Below, piece by piece: positions 35,165 to 47,174 of a stretch of DNA of 64,000 bases. Numbering within the stretch: position 1 is the stretch's first letter; each line of letters starts with the position of its first letter. Below the pieces are notes generated by a model, which was not told where the DNA came from, ran no database searches, and saw only the letters and a list, made by a program, of their open reading frames with translations. The position numbers were made by a program, and so were the translations under genes. Origin of the DNA: Xylophilus sp. Leaf220 (GTDB lineage Bacteria; Pseudomonadota; Gammaproteobacteria; Burkholderiales; Burkholderiaceae_C); the NCBI RefSeq assembly GCF_001421705.1, contig NZ_LMKO01000001.1, forward strand, positions 150,567-214,566, written 5' to 3'.

Positions 35165-35659
35165 TCATTCCCGCAGCTTGTTCCCCAGCCGGCCGAAAGC
35201 CGATTCCAACGACAGCACCAGGATCGCCAGCACGGTGCTCAGCACAGCCGTGACTTCCTGCCCCAGGCCGGCCGACAAGCCGATCGCCGCGGTGAGCCAT
35301 ATGCCGGCAGCGGTGGTCAGCCCCTTGACCTGGTCGCCGCCGCGGCTCTTCAGGATGGCGCCCGCGCCCAGGAATCCCACGCCGGCGACGATGCCCTGCA
35401 CAACCCGGCTCACGTCCGTCTCCAGAACGCCCGCCTGCTGGGTGACCAGCACGAACAGCGCCGCGCCCATCGACACCAGCATATGGGTGCGGATGCCCGC
35501 CGACTTGCCGCTGCGCTCCCGCTCCAGCCCCAGCAGGCCGCCGAGGAGCGCGGCCATGCCCAGCCGCAGCACGAGCCGCGTGATCCGCTCCGGATCGCCG
35601 ATATCGGCGAACTCCTGCTCGACGACCCGACCCACCGTTTCCCACCAACCTGCCGCCAT
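35165..35659 (-). CDS. MgtC/SapB family membrane protein
   Basis: 164 aa with about four membrane segments. Family motif region LVLRLGMAALLGGLLGLERERSGKSAGIRTHMLV, then GVGFLGAGAILKSRG and GLTTAAGIWLTAAIGLSAGLG. MgtC proteins help survival at low magnesium in some bacteria; other members are membrane proteins of unknown transport. AAGGG lies 6 bases before ATG 35659; ATG 35665 is in frame but has the AAGGG directly abutting. The C-terminal soluble domain of long MgtC proteins is absent. Confidence 0.88.
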   Translation of the reverse strand: MAAGWWETVGRVVEQEFADIGDPERITRLVLRLGMAALLGGLLGLERERSGKSAGIRTHMLVSMGAALFVLVTQQAGVLETDVSRVVQGIVAGVGFLGAGAILKSRGGDQVKGLTTAAGIWLTAAIGLSAGLGQEVTAVLSTVLAILVLSLESAFGRLGNKLRE

Positions 35660-35807
35660 GGACATCCCTTCATCGACCGAGCCCCGGCGCGGGGCAACAG
35701 GCCATTGTGCGATGGCCGGGCGGACGAACACCCCTTCGACCCCTGATGCCGCTTGACGGAAACCGGCCACAAGACTTCAAAATACCCGGATCAAAACTGG
35801 AGAGTCT

Positions 35808-36179
35808 ATGTGCCGCACAACCGCATTCACCTGCTCGATGGTCCTGGCATTGGTGGCGACACCGGTGCAGGCGCGCCTGGCCGTCGGTTACGCAGGTACC
35901 CCGTGCACCCACTGGAACGACATCCGCAGCAGCAGCGCGGTCGTGGACGTGGTGCGGGAAGATGGCATGGTGCAGTGGGTGTCGGGGTACCTGACCGCCG
36001 TCAACGCGATCCGCATCGCCGCCCGCCAGCGCCCGTACCCGCTGCCGAGCTACAGCGCCCTGAAGGAACTGGTGCATGCCCGCTGCCATGCCACGCCGGC
36101 CCGTACCTTCCAGCAGGTCGCCGACCTGCTGCACCTGGATTTGCGGGGCGCGGAGCCGCAAACGGGTAGCGGAGAGTAG
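35808..36179 (+). CDS. Small secreted protein, Rap1a/Tai-like
   Basis: 123 aa. Signal peptide (TAFTCSMVLALVATPVQA), then one domain with two mature cysteines (GTPCTHW and HARCHAT) and the pattern MVQWVSGYLTAVNAIR ... LKELVHARC. The W-x-x-GYLxxxN motif followed by a helix with Cys resembles the Rap1a/Tai immunity fold seen in type VI secretion loci, but no effector or secretion gene lies nearby. Assignment is tentative. Stands alone. Confidence 0.55.
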   Translation: MCRTTAFTCSMVLALVATPVQARLAVGYAGTPCTHWNDIRSSSAVVDVVREDGMVQWVSGYLTAVNAIRIAARQRPYPLPSYSALKELVHARCHATPARTFQQVADLLHLDLRGAEPQTGSGE

Positions 36180-36324
36180 CCCGCCGCAGAAACACCCGGC
36201 ATGTGCGCGCGCCGGCGACCTGTGCGCAATACGGCCTGCGACGGCTGTCGCATCGGCGAAAGCGGCCTTGTGTTCGTGTCCCCGGAAGCGTAAAACACCC
36301 CAGACTATTTTTATGGGGGTAAAT

Positions 36325-37614
36325 ATGACGATCGTTGGCGTTCCGATGCGGCTTTCCACCGCGATCGCGTCAGTATTCCAGGACGTGGAGGGCCGCAGCT
36401 ACATCGACAAGGTCTTGCGCGCCGCCCGCACGCACCTCGACATGGACGTGGCCTTCGTGGCCGAATTCCAGGGCGAAAAGCGGGTGCTGCGCCATCTGGA
36501 TGCACGCCACCCCGTGCCGTTCTACCCTGGGCAGGTCATCCCGCAGGACAGCCGCTACGTGCAGGGCGTGATCACCGGCCATCTGTCGACCCTGGTGCCG
36601 AATGCGCGTGGCCAAGCGTCCCATCCGTCGGTACCCGACGCTGGCCCGCCGCTGGGCGCCCACATCAGCGTGCCGATCTGGCTGGCCGACGGCACGCTCT
36701 ACGGCACCCTGTGCTGCCTGCGGTACCAGGCCGATCCGACCCTGGGAGAGCGCGATACCGGCATGCTCAAGACCTTGTCGGAGCTGGTGGCCCACCGGCT
36801 GGACCAGGAGCGGACGGCCTGGCAGCGCATGCAGGACAAGGCCGCGCGCATCGACGCGGCCATCATGGACAAGCAGCCGAGGATCGTCTACCAGCCCATC
36901 TATGACGTCGAGACGGGCACCGTCGCCGGTGTGGAGTGCCTCTCGCGTTTCTACAAGGGGCAGCGGGCCACGCCGGCGGAATGGTTCAAGGAGGCAGTCG
37001 AGGCAGGGCTGGGCACGTCGCTGGAGCAGTGGGCGATGGAGAAGGCCCTGGCGAGCATGGCGCAGATGCCAGCGCACGTCTTCTTCGCGATCAACGGCTC
37101 GCGCGAATTCATCTCGAGCGGTCTTCTGGAACCGACGCTCGAGGGCCACGACCTGACCCGCGTCGTGCTGGAGGTGACCGAGCGCGCGGCCGTCGCCGAC
37201 GACAACACCGTCATGGCCCACCTGCAGCCGCTGCGGCAGCGGGGCCTGCGCATCGCCCTCGACAACGCCGGCGCGGGGCATGCCAGCATGCGGGACATCC
37301 TCCATTTGCGGCCGGACCAGATCAAGCTCGACATCTCGCTGGTGCACGACATCGACCAGGACGCGAACCACCGGGCCCTGGCCGCGGCCCTGAGCACCTT
37401 CGCCCACGACATCGGCAGCGACGTGGTGGCCGAAGGCATCGAGACGCTGGCCGAGTTGCGGGTGCTGCAAGGGATGGGCGTCGACCGGGTTCAAGGTTAT
37501 CTGCTGAGCCACCCGGTGCCGCTGGACGATGCGGTGGGCTTGGCGCACGCGCCGCGGCGCGACTTCGATCACCGCCTGGGCGCCGAACCGGTGGCCGAGC
37601 GTCGGGCACGTTGA
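36325..37614 (+). CDS. GAF-EAL domain protein with degenerate EAL metal site
   Basis: 429 aa. GAF domain at about 15-180 (LDMDVAFVAEFQGEKRVLRHL; ISVPIWLADGTLYGTLCCL). EAL domain at about 190-415: ECLSRF (EAL motif with the Glu), FAINGSREF (Asn), LEVTERA (Glu), then LDNAGAGHASM where DDFGTG is expected, IKLDISLV (Lys and Asp), VVAEGIET and VQGYLLSHP. The second Asp of the DDFGTG motif is Asn, a position involved in metal binding. Cyclic-di-GMP hydrolysis may be weak or lost, leaving a sensory role. GGGGG lies 7 bases before the chosen ATG. Confidence 0.88.
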   Translation: MTIVGVPMRLSTAIASVFQDVEGRSYIDKVLRAARTHLDMDVAFVAEFQGEKRVLRHLDARHPVPFYPGQVIPQDSRYVQGVITGHLSTLVPNARGQASHPSVPDAGPPLGAHISVPIWLADGTLYGTLCCLRYQADPTLGERDTGMLKTLSELVAHRLDQERTAWQRMQDKAARIDAAIMDKQPRIVYQPIYDVETGTVAGVECLSRFYKGQRATPAEWFKEAVEAGLGTSLEQWAMEKALASMAQMPAHVFFAINGSREFISSGLLEPTLEGHDLTRVVLEVTERAAVADDNTVMAHLQPLRQRGLRIALDNAGAGHASMRDILHLRPDQIKLDISLVHDIDQDANHRALAAALSTFAHDIGSDVVAEGIETLAELRVLQGMGVDRVQGYLLSHPVPLDDAVGLAHAPRRDFDHRLGAEPVAERRAR

Positions 37615-37659
37615 GCGCGGTGCGTCGGCCGGTACAGCCGCACGCATCGGCACCATGCG

Positions 37660-37695
37660 AAAAGCCCTTTCCTGCAGGGCAGGGAAGGGCTTTTT
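37660..37695. terminator. Bidirectional terminator between GAF-EAL gene and icd
   Basis: AAAAGCCCTTTCC and GGGAAGGGCTTTTT pair with one wobble, T-runs on both strands. Serves the convergent genes. Confidence 0.88.
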
Positions 37696-37728
37696 CGGAC
37701 ACGGCCCGGAGGCCGGAGGTGCGTGAAC

Positions 37729-38985
<1,257 letters not shown>

Positions 38986-39187
38986 GGGAAACCTCGGGGG
39001 AGAGCGGGAGAAAAGGTGCGCCCGGCGGCCGGTGACGGCCGGGACAAAGCCGTCGATTCTATGTCCGATAAATAGGCATACTCGCGGTCAACGCCGGTGC
39101 AGAAGACCGCGTTGAAAACCCGCCTTCCGGCGTTCCGGAAGGCATGCCCCCCACCCTTTTAAAGTTCCCGATCCAGGATACCGTCAC

Positions 39188-39445
39188 ATGAACAAGCTCC
39201 TCGCCACCCTGATCGCCGGTTTCTTCGCGATGGGCGCTTTCGCCCAGCAGGCACCGCAAGGCAACTCCAGCACCTCGGCCTACTCTCCTGCCCAGTCGCA
39301 GGCGGCCGGCGAGGCACGCAAGCAGGCCCGCATGTCCAAGCACAAGGCAGCCAAGAAGCACAAGCACCCCAAGGGCCCGCACGCTGCCGGCCACAAGCCG
39401 CGGCACCCGAAGCACGCGGTCGCGGCACACGCCCACAAGGGCTGA
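39188..39445 (+). CDS. Small Lys/His-rich secreted protein
   Basis: 85 aa. Signal peptide MNKLLATLIAGFFAMGAFAQ is clear. The mature part is 40 residues of Gln/Ser/Ala then a highly basic His/Lys-rich tail (KHKAAKKHKHPKGPHAAGH). It has no recognised family. Such proteins could bind metals or polyanions, but nothing proves it. Followed by a terminator at 39492-39515. Confidence 0.7.
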   Translation: MNKLLATLIAGFFAMGAFAQQAPQGNSSTSAYSPAQSQAAGEARKQARMSKHKAAKKHKHPKGPHAAGHKPRHPKHAVAAHAHKG

Positions 39446-39491
39446 TCGACAACCGCGGCATCCATCCGCCGCGGCGAGACCCGATCGACAG

Positions 39492-39515
39492 AAGCGGCCC
39501 GTGCGGCCGCTTTTT
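39492..39515 (+). terminator. Terminator after the Lys/His-rich gene
   Basis: AAGCGGCC / GGCCGCTT around CGTGC, followed by a T-run. Confidence 0.8.
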
Positions 39516-39605
39516 CGTGTCCGCCGCCTCCGTGCCGGCGCCGCACGCCGCGGCGCGCTCTGCGCGAGAATCGACATCCCTTCCGCACCGCTCGAAGAAC
39601 CGCTC

Positions 39606-40085
39606 ATGAAGAATGCACCGTCCCGCCGTATCCTCTGGGCACTGCTGTGCTCCGCCCTGCTGGCCGCCCCCGGCGCGCAGGCGCAGGACAGCCCGAACGG
39701 CGTGCCGCAGACCGATCTTCCGCGCGTTCCGCTGATGGCGGGCATGTACCGGATCGATGCCCAGGTGGCCGCAAAACCCGACGAGCGCCAGACGGGCCTG
39801 ATGTACCGCCGCGAGATGCCGCAGCACGAAGGCATGCTCTTCGTGTTCGAACAGCCCGCGACGCAGTGCTTCTGGATGAAGAACACGCTGCTGCCGCTGA
39901 CGGCGGCCTTCGTGGCGGACGACGGCACCATCGTCAACCTGGCCGACATGCAGCCGCTCAAGACCGATTCGCACTGCTCGACCAAACCGGTGCGCTACGT
40001 GCTGGAAATGAACCAGGGCTGGTTCGACCACAAGAAGCTCAAGGCCGGCTTCAGGCTGACCGGCGCGCCCTTCCAGGCCCGCTGA
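39606..40085 (+). CDS. DUF192 family secreted protein
   Basis: 159 aa. Signal peptide (ILWALLCSALLAAPGAQA), then the DUF192 pattern: AQVAAKPDERQTGLMYRREM, GMLFVFEQPATQCFWMKNTLLPLTAAFV and the terminal YVLEMNQGWFDHKKLKAG. The family is periplasmic and of unknown function. Convergent with xseA, with only an 18-base gap. Confidence 0.92.
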   Translation: MKNAPSRRILWALLCSALLAAPGAQAQDSPNGVPQTDLPRVPLMAGMYRIDAQVAAKPDERQTGLMYRREMPQHEGMLFVFEQPATQCFWMKNTLLPLTAAFVADDGTIVNLADMQPLKTDSHCSTKPVRYVLEMNQGWFDHKKLKAGFRLTGAPFQAR

Positions 40086-40103
40086 CCACCGGTTTCGGCA
40101 GGC

Positions 40104-41432
40104 CTAGTCCGCGTCTGCAGCGCCCGCGACGGTTTGCGCGCTCACGCCGGTGACCTGCAGAGCCACGCTGCCGTCGGCCAGCGTCGCCTTGAGCGCCTGC
40201 CCCGCTGCGACTTGCCGCACGCTCTGCACGACGCCGCCCTGCGCATCCTCGATCCATGAGTAGCCGCGTTGCAGCACCAGCGCCGGGTCCAGCAGTTCGA
40301 GCCGCAACTGCGCGCGGTCGAGTAGCGCCGCATGCCGGGCCAGCGACGACGACACGGCGGGTGCGAGCGACTGCGCCAGCCGCTGCTGCGCATGCGCCGC
40401 CCGCTGCAGCGCGGCGCGGGCACCGAAGTGCAGCGTGTGCATATGCCGATCGAGCTGCAGCCGCTGCTCGGCCAGACGTGACGACGGCCTGCCCACCCGG
40501 GCCGCCAGCGTGTCGATGCGCTGGCCCTGCCGGTCCAGCGTCCGCAATACAGCACTCTTCAGCGCATCGGACATCTGGTCCAGCCCGCCCAGCAACGCAT
40601 CCCGGGCAGGCGCCGACAACTCCGCCGCCGCGGTAGGGGTCGGCGCGCGCAGGTCGGCGACGAAGTCAGTCAGGGTGAAATCGGTCTCGTGTCCCACGCC
40701 GGTCACCACCGGCACCGGGCTGGCGGCCAGGGTGCGCACCAGCAGTTCGTCGTTGAACGCCCACAGGTCTTCCATCGAGCCGCCGCCGCGCACCAGCAGG
40801 ATCACGTCGACCGGCTGCGTGTCCTGCGGCCGGCGCGTGTGGGCATACAAAGCCTCCAGGGCCCGCACCAGTTCGGCCGGCGCGCCGGCGCCCTGCACCG
40901 CGGCGGGGGCCAGCAACACCGGCAGGTGCGGCGCACGGCGGCGCAGGGCCGTCACCACGTCGTGCAGGGCGGCAGCCCCCAGGGACGTCACGATGCCGAT
41001 GCCGCGCGGCATCGGCGGCAAGGCCCGCTTGCGGGCCGGGTCGAACAGGCCCTCCGCCTCCAGCCGGGCCTTGCGCAGCAGGAACTGCTCGAACAGGCCG
41101 CCCTGCCCCACCCGCGACATCGACTCGGCGACCAGTTGCAGGTCGCCCCGGGCCTCGTAGACGCCGAGCCGCCCCCGCACGTCCACCAGTTCGCCGTCGC
41201 GCGGGAGGAAGTCGAGCAGCCCGGCCGCGCGGCGGAACATCGCGCAGCGGACCTGGCCCTGCGCGTCCTTCAGGGAGAAGTAGCAGTGCCCGCTGGAGGC
41301 CCGGGAGAACCCGGCGATCTCGCCGCGCACCGCGACGGGGTTGAAGCGGGCGTCGAGCGCGTCGCCGACCGCCCGGCACAGCGCACCCACCGGCCAGACG
41401 CGTGCACCTGCCGGCTGGCCGGGTTCAAGCAT
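40104..41432 (-). CDS. xseA: Exodeoxyribonuclease VII large subunit
   Basis: 442 aa. N-terminal OB fold (NPVAVRGEIAGFSRASSGHCYFSLKDAQGQVRCAMF) binds single-stranded DNA. The catalytic core includes PMPRGIGIVTSLGAAALHDVV, VDVILLVRGGGSMEDLWAFNDE and VVTGVGHETDFTLTDFVADLRAPTPTAAAEL, the last being the family hallmark. A long helical segment and a small C-terminal domain follow. Together with XseB it trims single-stranded DNA ends. Divergent from exbB. Confidence 0.97.
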   Translation of the reverse strand: MLEPGQPAGARVWPVGALCRAVGDALDARFNPVAVRGEIAGFSRASSGHCYFSLKDAQGQVRCAMFRRAAGLLDFLPRDGELVDVRGRLGVYEARGDLQLVAESMSRVGQGGLFEQFLLRKARLEAEGLFDPARKRALPPMPRGIGIVTSLGAAALHDVVTALRRRAPHLPVLLAPAAVQGAGAPAELVRALEALYAHTRRPQDTQPVDVILLVRGGGSMEDLWAFNDELLVRTLAASPVPVVTGVGHETDFTLTDFVADLRAPTPTAAAELSAPARDALLGGLDQMSDALKSAVLRTLDRQGQRIDTLAARVGRPSSRLAEQRLQLDRHMHTLHFGARAALQRAAHAQQRLAQSLAPAVSSSLARHAALLDRAQLRLELLDPALVLQRGYSWIEDAQGGVVQSVRQVAAGQALKATLADGSVALQVTGVSAQTVAGAADAD

Positions 41433-41669
41433 GGAACGCCCGGCCGAGCGGCCTGGAAGAGATCGGAGGAGGTGCTGTTTTTTTCATCGAACTGTCGCAT
41501 TCCAATGCCGGCGCGGGCTGGAGCCGCAAACCGCCGGCTTGCGCACAAACTTATCCACACGATCTGTGGGCGACCGGCTGGCGGACCGGCATGCAAGGCA
41601 AAGCAGGTCGCGGAAGGCCTGCGCCATAATCCCGGCCGACATCGTCATACGTCACCGGAGGGAGTCCTT

Positions 41670-42305
41670 TTGTTCTCGATCATACAAGCGGCCGGATGGC
41701 CGATATGGCCCCTGGTGCTCTGCTCCGTACTGGCGCTGGCCCTCGTCATCGAGCGTTTCCTGAGCCTCAAGACCTCGAAGGTCGCCCCCCCGAAACTGCT
41801 GGACGAAGCGATCGCCGTGTCGGCCCGCACGGTACCCGGCCCGGACGTGGTGACGCAGCTGGAGCAGAACTCGGTCCTCGGCACGGTGCTCGCCAGCGGC
41901 TTCCGGGCGCTCAACAGCAATCCCAGCTGCAGCGAGAGCGATCTGCGCGCAGCCATCGAAGGCGCGGGCCGCAGTGCAGCGCACCGGCTGGAGCGATACC
42001 TGAGCGCGCTGGCCACCATCGCGTCGGCCGCGCCGCTGCTGGGCCTGCTGGGCACCGTGATCGGCATGATCGAGATCTTCGGATCGCAGTCGGGCAGCGG
42101 CGCGGCCAGCGGCGGCGGCAACCCGGCGCAGCTGGCGCAGGGCATCTCCATCGCGCTCTACAACACCGCCTTCGGCCTGATCGTGGCGATTCCCTCGCTG
42201 ATCTTCTGGCGCTACTTTCGGGGCCGGGTCGATGCCTACCTGCTGACGCTGGAACTGGCGGCCGAGCGCTTCGTGCGCCACCTGAACCAGCTGCGCAAAC
42301 CCTGA
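41670..42305 (+). CDS. exbB: ExbB/TolQ/MotA family proton channel protein
   Basis: 211 aa with three membrane helices: PIWPLVLCSVLALALVIERFL, a middle pair ATIASAAPLLGLLGTVIGMIEIF, and ALYNTAFGLIVAIPSLIFWRYFR. With ExbD and TonB it powers outer-membrane receptors such as the one at 12040. The start is TTG at 41670, preceded by GGAGGGAG; no ATG or GTG fits the conserved beginning FSIIQAAGWPIWPL. In this bacterial group the gene precedes exbD and lpxK; a lipid-linked role has also been suggested by this order. Confidence 0.94.
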   Translation: MFSIIQAAGWPIWPLVLCSVLALALVIERFLSLKTSKVAPPKLLDEAIAVSARTVPGPDVVTQLEQNSVLGTVLASGFRALNSNPSCSESDLRAAIEGAGRSAAHRLERYLSALATIASAAPLLGLLGTVIGMIEIFGSQSGSGAASGGGNPAQLAQGISIALYNTAFGLIVAIPSLIFWRYFRGRVDAYLLTLELAAERFVRHLNQLRKP

Positions 42306-42318
42306 CCGCGGCACCGCC

Positions 42319-42780
42319 ATGAGCCTCAATTTCCGCGGACGCTCCCGCATGGATTTCCGCGCAGGCAGCCGCGACGAGCCCGAGATCAACCTGATCCCGT
42401 TCATCGACGTGCTGCTGGTGGTGCTGATCTTCCTGATGCTCTCCACCACCTACAGCCGCTTCACCGAGATCCAGTTGCGGCTGCCGGTGGCCGATGCGCA
42501 GGCGATGCGCGACTACCAGAAGGAAGTGCTGGTCTCCGTGAGCAGCGACGGCCGGTTCACCGTCAACAAGACGCCGATGGCGTCGGGCTCGGTGGACGCG
42601 TTGAGCAAGGCCCTGGGCGCCGCCGCGAAGGCCGGTCGCGAGACGGTGGTGATCATCAGCGCCGATGCGAGCGCGCCGCACCAGACCGTCGTCACGGTGA
42701 TGGAAGCCGCCCGCCGCGCCGGTCTGGGCCAGATCACCTTCGCCACCCAGAGCAGCGCGCGCGCCGGCGGCACGCCCTGA
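42319..42780 (+). CDS. exbD: ExbD/TolR family protein
   Basis: 153 aa. N-terminal cytoplasmic stub, one membrane helix [20 protein letters not shown] with the essential Asp (FID), and a periplasmic domain ([28 protein letters not shown]). It sits 13 bases after exbB and 7 before lpxK. Confidence 0.95.
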   Translation: MSLNFRGRSRMDFRAGSRDEPEINLIPFIDVLLVVLIFLMLSTTYSRFTEIQLRLPVADAQAMRDYQKEVLVSVSSDGRFTVNKTPMASGSVDALSKALGAAAKAGRETVVIISADASAPHQTVVTVMEAARRAGLGQITFATQSSARAGGTP

Positions 42781-42787
42781 ACCGCCG

Positions 42788-43833
42788 ATGACGCCCGGCG
42801 GCGGCCTGCGGGAACGGTTGCGGGACGCATGGCTCCGGCGGGGGCCGCTGGCCCGGGCCCTGCGGCCGGTGTCGTGGATCTACCGCGCGCTCTGGAACCT
42901 GCGGCTGGCGGCCTACCGCCACGGCTGGCGGCACACCGAGCGGGTCGGCGTTCCGCTGATCGTCGTCGGCAACGCGGTCGCCGGCGGGGCCGGCAAGACA
43001 CCGACGGTTATCGCCGTCGTCGAGCATCTGCAGCGCCGGGGTCTACGGGTGGGCGTCGTCTCGCGGGGCTACGGACGCACCCCTTCTGCCGGCGAAGACG
43101 ACGACATCCGCCCGGTGATGCCGCAAGACATGCCCCAGACGGTCGGCGACGAGCCGCTGCTCATCCGCCGCCGCACCGGCGCGCCGGTGTTCGTCGGCCG
43201 CCGCCGCGCCGCGACCGCCCGCCGCCTGCTGGCAGCGCACCCCGAGGTGCAGCTGATCGTCTGCGACGACGGGCTGCAGCATCTGGCGCTGGGCCGCGAC
43301 GTCGAGATCTGCGTGTTCGACGACCGCGGCGTCGGCAACGGCTGGCTGCTGCCGGCCGGACCCCTGCGCGAGCCCTGGCCCCGTCGGGTGGATCTGGTGC
43401 TGCATACCGGTAGCCGGCCGGCGTTCGACGGCTATCGCGGCGAGCGCCGCCTGGCCGACCACGCGCTGCAGGCCGACGGCACCGCGGTGCCGCTGGCGGC
43501 ACTGGCCGGCGTGGCGCTGCACGCCGTCGCCGGCATCGCGCAACCGGAAGCGTTCTTCTCGATGCTGCGTGCGCGCGGCCTGGACGTCGCCCGGACGACC
43601 GCGCTGCCCGATCACTATGATTTCGATAGCTGGAGGCCGGCGCCTGACGCCGGCCAGCGGCTCATTTGCACCGAAAAAGACGCCCTGAAGCTCTGGCGGG
43701 CGGCACCGGCCGCGCTGGCGGTGCCGCTGGTGTTCGTGCCCGAGCCGGCCTTCCTGGCCGCCCTGGACGCACGGGTCGGTGCGCATCTGGCACGGCTATC
43801 ATCGCCCGCTCACGACGCCGCCCAAGGAAAGCC

Positions 43834-43837
<4 letters not shown>
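42788..43837 (+). CDS. lpxK: Tetraacyldisaccharide 4'-kinase
   Basis: 349 aa, phosphorylates the 4' position in lipid A synthesis at the inner membrane. An N-terminal hydrophobic segment, then the P-loop [85 protein letters not shown] and the C-terminal DHYDFD and TEKDALKLW motifs. A dispersed repeat copy lies in frame at 43614-43669 between these last two motifs. Overlaps ycaR by ATGA. Confidence 0.95.
43614..43669 (+). repeat. Dispersed palindromic repeat copy inside lpxK
   Basis: ACTATGATTTCGATAGC (43614-43630), TGGAGGCCGGCG, then CGCCGGCCAGCGGCTCATTTGC. Encodes the spacer around [13 protein letters not shown]. The GGCCGGCG / CGCCGGCC hairpin is perfect. Confidence 0.65.
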
Positions 43838-45634
<1,797 letters not shown>

Positions 45635-45657
45635 GGCGAAAACCGACACCCGTGAAG

Positions 45658-45679
45658 AAGGCCGCGCAGCGGCCTTTTT
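45658..45679 (+). terminator. Terminator of adk
   Basis: AAGGCCGC / GCGGCCTT around GCA, followed by TTTTT. Confidence 0.88.
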
Positions 45680-45790
45680 CTTTGGCGGCCCGCATTGCGT
45701 GGTCGCTGCCGCGCGACCCGGGTAGCGACCCGGTGAAAAAACACCACAGTCGGCATTGCCAACCGTTCGATGCTTGCCAATCCAGCGAAA

Positions 45791-45806
45791 CTGTTCAAAA
45801 ATACAG
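45791..45806. promoter_or_regulatory. LexA box 1 of lexA
   Basis: CTGTTCAAAAATACAG, perfect CTGT-N8-ACAG, 41 bases before the lexA start. Confidence 0.92.
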
Positions 45807-45809
45807 CTA

Positions 45810-45825
45810 CTGGATATTCAAACAG
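45810..45825. promoter_or_regulatory. LexA box 2 of lexA
   Basis: CTGGATATTCAAACAG, CTG-N10-CAG, 19 bases downstream (centre to centre) of box 1. The paired arrangement is typical of lexA autoregulation. Confidence 0.85.
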
Positions 45826-45846
45826 CACCGCCGCGGAGAAATGACC

Positions 45847-46533
45847 ATGATCGACAGCCACGCAGCCCCCATCAAGCTGACGGCGCGCCAGCAGGAAATT
45901 CTGGAGCTCATCAAGCAGGCCGTCGCCCGTACCGGCGCCCCCCCAACCCGCGCGGAGATCGCGCAAACGCTGGGTTTCAAGTCGGCCAACGCGGCGGAGG
46001 ACCATCTGCAGGCATTGGCTCGCAAGGGCGTCATCGAACTGGTGAGCGGCACCTCGCGTGGCATCCGGCTGCGCAGCGACACCCTCCGGTCCTTGCACTC
46101 CGCCGGGCAGCTGTCGGTATCGCTGCCGTTGCCCGGGCTGGCGCAACTGGCGCTGCCGCTGGTCGGCCGGGTGGCCGCCGGCTCGCCGATCCTGGCGCAG
46201 GAGCATGTCGATCGCACCTACTACGTCGAGAGCGGCATGTTCCAGCAACAGCCCGATTACCTGTTGAAGGTGCGCGGCATGTCGATGCGCGACATCGGCA
46301 TCATGGACGGCGACCTGCTGGCGGTCCTCTCCACCCGTGAAGCCCGCAACGGCCAGATCGTGGTGGCCCGCCTGGGAGAGGAAGTGACGGTCAAGCGCTT
46401 CCAGCGGACCGACAGCGGTGTGGAACTGCACGCCGAGAACCCCGACTTCGAGCCGATCTTCGTCCAGCCCGACGAGCCCTTCGAGATCGAGGGCTTGGCC
46501 GTGGGCCTGATCCGCAACACGATGCTCATGTAG
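45847..46533 (+). CDS. lexA: SOS repressor LexA
   Basis: 228 aa. N-terminal winged helix ([44 protein letters not shown]), cleavage site in GRVAAGSP (Ala-Gly), then serine (RGMSMRDIG) and lysine (EEVTVKRFQ) of the self-cleaving protease. Length is slightly above E. coli LexA (202), with an insertion around [15 protein letters not shown]. Two LexA boxes precede it. ATG 45847 is spaced 8 bases from GGAG; ATG 45841 is the in-frame alternative. Confidence 0.97.
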   Translation: MIDSHAAPIKLTARQQEILELIKQAVARTGAPPTRAEIAQTLGFKSANAAEDHLQALARKGVIELVSGTSRGIRLRSDTLRSLHSAGQLSVSLPLPGLAQLALPLVGRVAAGSPILAQEHVDRTYYVESGMFQQQPDYLLKVRGMSMRDIGIMDGDLLAVLSTREARNGQIVVARLGEEVTVKRFQRTDSGVELHAENPDFEPIFVQPDEPFEIEGLAVGLIRNTMLM

Positions 46534-46658
46534 CGTCTTCTGCAACGCCAGGTGGCGGGCGTTCGGCAGGCTTGGATCCCGAGCACTGGCGGCCCTGGCG
46601 ATTGCATCTCTCTCGCAAATCCTGCCGTTCCTGAACCTTCTTCGATCTGGAGTTACGA

Positions 46659-47003
46659 ATGGGATTTGCCGCTATCGCACAGGCAGGGATTTTTGCGCCC
46701 TTTTCCTCTTGGATGTCGCGTCGCGCATGGGACCGCCAGTCTGCACGCCCCGCATCCTCGCCTTCGACGCAGGCGCCACCGCTGCGGCTGGTCCCCCGGG
46801 CACCGGATGGCCTCGCAGCCGATACGACGGCCGCCGTGGCCGCGACGGCAGGTGTCGGCCACGCCGCACCATCGCGCCCCACGCCGCTGCGCGTTGTGCG
46901 GATCGTGGAAGGACGCCAGAACGCCCAGTACGCAGGCCGCATGGTGATCTCCGGCCGCATGGCCGACGTATGCGCCGAACTGGAGCGGTTGGCACCGCAG
47001 TAG
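46659..47003 (+). CDS. Conserved-looking hypothetical protein, 114 aa
   Basis: No named family. The N-terminus is partly hydrophobic (MGFAAIAQAGIFAPFSSWMS), the middle is low-complexity Ala/Pro/Thr, and the C-terminal third (PLRVVRIVEGRQNAQYAGRMVISGRMADVCAELERL) looks folded, with strand-strand-helix. GGAG lies 6 bases before the ATG. Placed between lexA and the dehydrogenase, same strand. Confidence 0.65.
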   Translation: MGFAAIAQAGIFAPFSSWMSRRAWDRQSARPASSPSTQAPPLRLVPRAPDGLAADTTAAVAATAGVGHAAPSRPTPLRVVRIVEGRQNAQYAGRMVISGRMADVCAELERLAPQ

Positions 47004-47174
47004 GCCGGCGCCGTCTCGGCGTGCGAGGGACGGTGGAGGTCTGAAATTTCCCAGTTGCCGGCATGCGCCGGCAGGAGGAGATGCTCCCCCGCCCTTCGCC
47101 CTCGGTTCTGCAGCCGGCTTGCCCTGGGAGCCTTGCGCTTTCTACCCGGCGAGGTGACAAGGCACAATCGGGGC

